A stretch of 64,000 bases of DNA from Schistosoma mansoni (taxonomy: Eukaryota > Platyhelminthes > Trematoda > Strigeidida > Schistosomatidae): assembly GCF_000237925.1 (NCBI RefSeq), contig NW_017386029.1, forward strand, positions 372,001-436,000, in the 5' to 3' direction. This document shows, one piece after another, positions 59,801-64,000 of the stretch (positions are counted from its first letter, which is position 1; every line of letters begins with the position of its first letter). The translations under genes and the position numbers were made by a program. Below the pieces are notes generated by a model. It saw only the letters and a program-made list of their open reading frames with translations. It searched no databases and was not told the origin of the DNA.

Positions 59801-62168
59801 ATAATCATATGGTATGAAAGGCTTGTTGGTTTCACCTAATGGGTTTTTTAACTAATCATTAAATTGCGTAGCACGAGTTCGTCGGGAACCTAACTGTATA
59901 TTCCTGTACACAAAGTTAACTAAGAGTTTTTCGGGGATGAGAATAGTAGTTTAAACATGATACTGAAAGTTGTCTTTTCAACACCAGAACGAAGTGAAGT
60001 ACGCGATAAAGATGAAGTGTTGAAAGACAACAGTTTTTCGCCTAGAAACGATATTAGCAAATAGATTCATGGATAAATGTTCACTTTTTCCTTTGGAATG
60101 CATCTTTTTGTTTTCACGGAGGAATGAAACAATCAGTGGTCCTTGTGAAACGAATTCTACCTGCCCTTAACAAGATTTGTGTCTCAGATTTTAAGAACGG
60201 ATAGCGATTGTACTAGCCATTTCTCCTATTCGTGGATAACACGTGGTTATGGATCTCAGTATTGTTCGCTCTTGCTTTAGCTTAAATGTGTCACTTCGGT
60301 TAGTTGCGTGGTTTTTCCGCCAATGCGCCTCTAATCTACCAGTAGTAATGCTGTTTAAATAAAACGAGTTCTCTGCGAAGCACACGGAAGATGAGGTTAT
60401 ATACAGCACTTGATAGTAGAGCATTTTCATGTAGTCACTCTTCGTGTCTCGTAATGAAGATGTACTTTTCGTAATTTTAGGTAACAGTCTTCCAACTACT
60501 AGGTTGCTGGTTCGAATCTAGCGTCACTAAGTGTTTGCGTCAGGCATGTATTAATATTTCTCACAATGCATGTGTTACATTCTGGTACAACAGCGTAGAA
60601 ATGGTTTCTTTGCTAGAATCCAGGTTGGGCGGCTATTGTCAAGGTACACCCTGTTTGAACAGTACACTTGATCTTAATAATCTGATGATAAGCAATGAGT
60701 TATCGTTTTGTCTAGTCACCTTTCTTATCAGTAACTTCTAAAGCACATTTGTAATGTAAATATAGATCTTTGGTCTTAATTTCCAACAAGTAAAACCACT
60801 GCTAAAGTTACATATCATTTATTTGGCTTCAACCAACAATCAAGGATTTTCTCTGTATCTATCCTATTTTGACACTGTTTTCCATAACAAATACTTGAAT
60901 TGCAGTCACTTCAACAAAGTTGGGAATGTCCTAAAGCAGCTTTATGTATTTAAAAAGTAATTCTTTTTACCCCGCTTCTAACCACCTATTTATATAAAAT
61001 GTCATTGTAGTGAAGACTAGAAATACATTAAGTTATTTTAGATTAAAAGCAAAAAATATGTAAGTACCAAAGCTGTTTTACAAATCTCATCAACAGCTTA
61101 GTTTACTTTTGTAGAGTCATTGACATCGAAACTTTGTTGCGGAGATAATGGTAGCAATTTGTCTTTGTGTAGCAGCCAATCCAGAAGTATCTTTTGTATT
61201 CCTTTTAAGTAGAGACAAAACGAACGAGAGGTAAGTATCTTAATAATACGTTCCGCACACTGATTATAGACGAGCAATTAAAATATTGATACCATTTGAA
61301 GAGGAATTCGAAACTATAGGATATTTGTATGTTTCTTTGCTAATATCCACTAAAGTTCCTATTGAACTACCTAACTCATGAGTGATCTTACTCTTACTAG
61401 GGGCTAGCTCCAAGTTCAATTATCTGAGATTTTTGCCATGGTCTCTGAATTAGAATCTTAAATCCACAGTTAAAGATGAGAAAATTAGTGACTTCTGTCT
61501 ATGAGTGTAACTTTCAATATTTTGTCTTTCGTAGTTTGGTGGTATCGTTAGTCATGATGATTTCAAGCCTTGCACTTCTCGAAGAAAATCATTCTTCCGT
61601 GTATTTGTAGTCAAACACAACGGTTAATACTTTTGATGTACTGTTTGCCAATGTACCACTGATAAATAATATTTTATTCTTGATATGTCACGATTTCAAT
61701 CGATTTGTGGTACTGCGCATTCGTTCAGAATAGAAGATGCGTAACAGTTTGCTATCTATTGACTTTACGCTACAAAATACTAAACTACCTATACCATGTT
61801 ACGATTTTTAAAGTAAAACTGAACTATAGTGACCCATGAGTTTAAAAATCTGTAGTGTAAATTATCTGACTGAAGCTAATAACTGTTCAGAGGAATTATC
61901 TTGATAACGATCCGTTTATCTTACATGAAGAATTTGAATTCACACCCACAAGTACTAACGGTAGAGTATACTATCAATGTCCCAAGCTAAATACTGACAT
62001 GATATTTATTTATAAATTATAACCAGTATTAACTATGTAGAACATATGACTTTGATATTAACGGTGAGTAATCCATGGTTCATGGATACAAAGAGCAATT
62101 TCTATGTGATTCATCCAACAGTCTATGGAATATAAATTATGCTACTAAGTGATTTCGTCTGTAAATTC
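59801..62168. other. intergenic, one tRNA-like scrap
   Basis: No supported gene. At 60478-60535 a box B-like stretch (ctggttcgaatctagcg) suggests a decayed SINE head, but box A is not convincing and no ribozyme follows. Confidence 0.35.
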
Positions 62169-62465
62169 TTACTTAAAGTTTTGGAAAGAACGCCTTGCAA
62201 TACCGTTATTAGAGTTAGATGTTTTTGAACTCTTCGGAACAGTGTGTTTGATAAACTGTTCAGACTTTACCGACGATGAAGATATTGACGGGAATAAGTG
62301 ATCATCTTTTTGGTTTTCTTGCTGATTAGATTGTCTGTGATCTGATTCAGATTGCTTTGACGAATTGCTTAGTTTCATTAACTGTTCCCTTGTTTCAGCT
62401 AATACAGAGTTTAATTCATCTCTCTCCCAACATTCTTTTTCGACTGTAGCGTAAAGTTGTTTAAC
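62169..62465 (-). CDS. last exon of an unidentified gene, coiled-coil-like
   Basis: On the minus strand a TTTTTTTAG acceptor precedes 62465 and the frame runs 98 codons to the stop at 62169-62171, phase 0. It starts VKQLYATVEKECWERDELNS and continues VLAETREQLMKLSNSS, with charged heptad-like spacing typical of a coiled-coil end, then a Ser/Asn/Lys/Gln-rich tail ending IARRSFQNFK. I do not recognise the protein. The remaining exons should lie to the right, beyond or near the window end; none was found up to 64000. Confidence 0.65.
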   Translation of the reverse strand, partial: VKQLYATVEKECWERDELNSVLAETREQLMKLSNSSKQSESDHRQSNQQENQKDDHLFPSISSSSVKSEQFIKHTVPKSSKTSNSNNGIARRSFQNFK

Positions 62466-62529
62466 CTAAAAAAACGGTGATCAGTTAGTAACATTCTACA
62501 AATAGCATAATTCATAAATGTTTAGACAA

Positions 62530-63185
62530 TCAAAAGAGCGACAATTGATTGGGTTGCATCGGCACCTGAACTAATGATGGGGAGCGAATTAGTTGAACGT
62601 GTTGACCTCTTCACTTATCTTGGGAGTCTCATTAGCCCTTGTGGTCTGGTGTGTGACAAGATCTTAGCACGGATACAGAAGGCTCGACTAGCTTCCACCA
62701 ACTTACGTTATTTATGGCGTAGGCGAGATATCCGTCTGGCAACGAAAGGACGAGTTTACTGCGTAGCAGTTCGTTCTGTCTTATATTATGGCTCGAAACA
62801 TGGCTAGTAAGAGTAGAGGATATTCGTAGGCTACTAGTTTTCGATCATAGGTGTCTTCGAAGCATTGCTCGTATATCCTAGGACCACCGAGTGAGTAATG
62901 CAGTCGTTAGGAAACGGGTACTAGGTAAGGATGGCAAATCGATTGATGAAGTAGTGAAACTTCAGGTGAGATGGCTGGGACACGTGCTACGCATGCCCAA
63001 CCACCGACGTGCAATGTTTCATGGTGTAGGAGTAGGTTAGAAGAAAGCTAGGGGCGGCCAGAACAACGTGGCACAAATCCATGAAGTCAGGGACAAGTGG
63101 ACAGCCACGTTGGTAGGTGTAGACTATCACAGTGTGTAACGTAGGTCGTATACATGGGTCTGTACTTGTCTACTAAGACGAATTG
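62530..63185 (+). mobile_element. LINE 3'-end fragment (RTE-like, different family)
   Basis: Encodes the post-RT region: MMGSELVERVDLFTYLGSLI, ARIQKARLASTNLRYLWRRR, VYCVAVRSVLYYGSKHG (equivalent to [12 protein letters not shown]), then after a stop and frame change LLVFDHRCLRSIARIS and VRWLGHVLRMPNHRRAMF, the W.GH..RM motif. Similar in plan to the SR2-like copies but clearly a separate family; a decayed relative lies at 32270-32430. It is in an intron, or just upstream of, the exon at 62169-62465, in the opposite orientation. Confidence 0.8.
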
Positions 63186-64000
63186 AATTGAGGGTTTTGT
63201 AAAAGTTTTCAAACTTTTCCTTATTTAGATTTTCCACTTTGAAGTGCACTGTCAAACTAAGTCATCTTGTTTACTAGTTTTAATATTCTAAATTATCAAT
63301 AAAATCAATTATTATGGGGGAACGACATTAACAAAGTACGCTATTGCTCACCAAACTCGATTTCCAACATACCCTCAGTATCACGTTCATGTATACTACA
63401 CCCTATATTCCAAAACGGTAACAAAGGCTAGGTACTTTCTCAAGGAAATATAAGTCTTATATCTTAGCTAACTCCTTATGCAATCAGACGCTGATAGTAG
63501 TTCGAGTCAACTGTTATTTCTGGAGATTATTCCTTTCTTTAATCAAATGAAGATTAAAAAAAGAAATTAGTAAGAATACGTGGGCAATGGCGTATGTGTC
63601 TTGGTTTACAATTCATAACAATCAATTTCTAGTAATATTCAGTGAGGCTGTGATTGGATGGTGTAACTGAGACTAGTTAGTAAGACTGACTATTTTCATA
63701 CGAATTACCAAGTGTCTGCACGCTACGATATTTTATGTCAAATGTGCAAAAATGATTCTATGAATAATATTTCTCTGAAAAATCGGAAACTACACAAAGG
63801 ATATTTATTTATGTCTAAAATAGGGTAGATTATCTTTTGATTGTAGGACTCTTCAGAATCATTCACCCATGACTAATTCGTCGGTTATAGTGAGGAACTT
63901 GAGGATAAACTGTTTAAGCATTTATAATCACTGAGTGGTGACCAATAACATGTTTTCGTAGTCTTTTAGTGCTGAGCGAGTCTTATCGATCAATTCACAG
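63186..64000. other. unassigned, probably intron of the gene ending at 62169
   Basis: No exon on the minus strand could be recognised that would join to 62465. Confidence 0.35.

Noticed and set aside
1-64000. CRISPR array, prokaryotic operon or plasmid features
   Set aside because: Spliced eukaryotic genes and LINE/SINE content show this is nuclear flatworm DNA; no regularly spaced direct repeats with unique spacers were seen.

Overview
The window is from a trematode flatworm, almost certainly a blood fluke of the genus Schistosoma. The evidence is AT-rich DNA, host genes split by large introns with very small introns near the 5' ends, two LINE groups typical of schistosomes (CR1-like, and RTE-like of the SR2 kind), and many copies of a tRNA-headed SINE that carries a hammerhead ribozyme fold like the schistosome Sm-alpha family.

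Four host genes can be supported. (1) 3715-33782, plus strand: a 13-exon homologue of the nonsense-mediated decay factor SMG7 (about 1171 residues, all exon phases consistent). Its introns hold most of the repeats. (2) 39032-41739, minus strand: DR1 (NC2 beta), four exons, 219 residues, with a first exon of only seven coding bases. (3) 57683-59794, plus strand: complete ribosomal protein RPL8 (uL2), three exons, 259 residues, with a 32-base first intron. (4) 62169-62465, minus strand: the last exon of an unidentified gene with a charged, coiled-coil-like start that runs off the window.

Layout. 1-3700 is old CR1-like LINE debris and unassigned DNA. 3.7-34.3 kb is SMG7. Inside it, 9.07-14.28 kb is partly present twice, separated by two 200-base N gaps; this looks like unmerged contigs rather than a real duplication. 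34.3-39 kb holds a dispersed repeat and a long RTE LINE on the minus strand. 39-41.7 kb is DR1. 41.7-54.5 kb is mostly repeat debris plus a fresh, 5'-truncated RTE LINE (50.7-52.4 kb) and a ribozyme SINE (52.7-53.1 kb). 54.5-57.6 kb is a CR1-like LINE with EN and RT that ends about 110 bases before the RPL8 start codon. 59.8-64 kb is intergenic or intronic sequence with one LINE fragment.

The host genes are unrelated in function: mRNA decay, general transcription repression and translation. No operon is evident. The most unusual content is the set of hammerhead-bearing SINEs in different states of decay. At least one locus has signs of head-to-tail units of about 394-402 bases, and another copy ends at the predicted ribozyme cleavage position.
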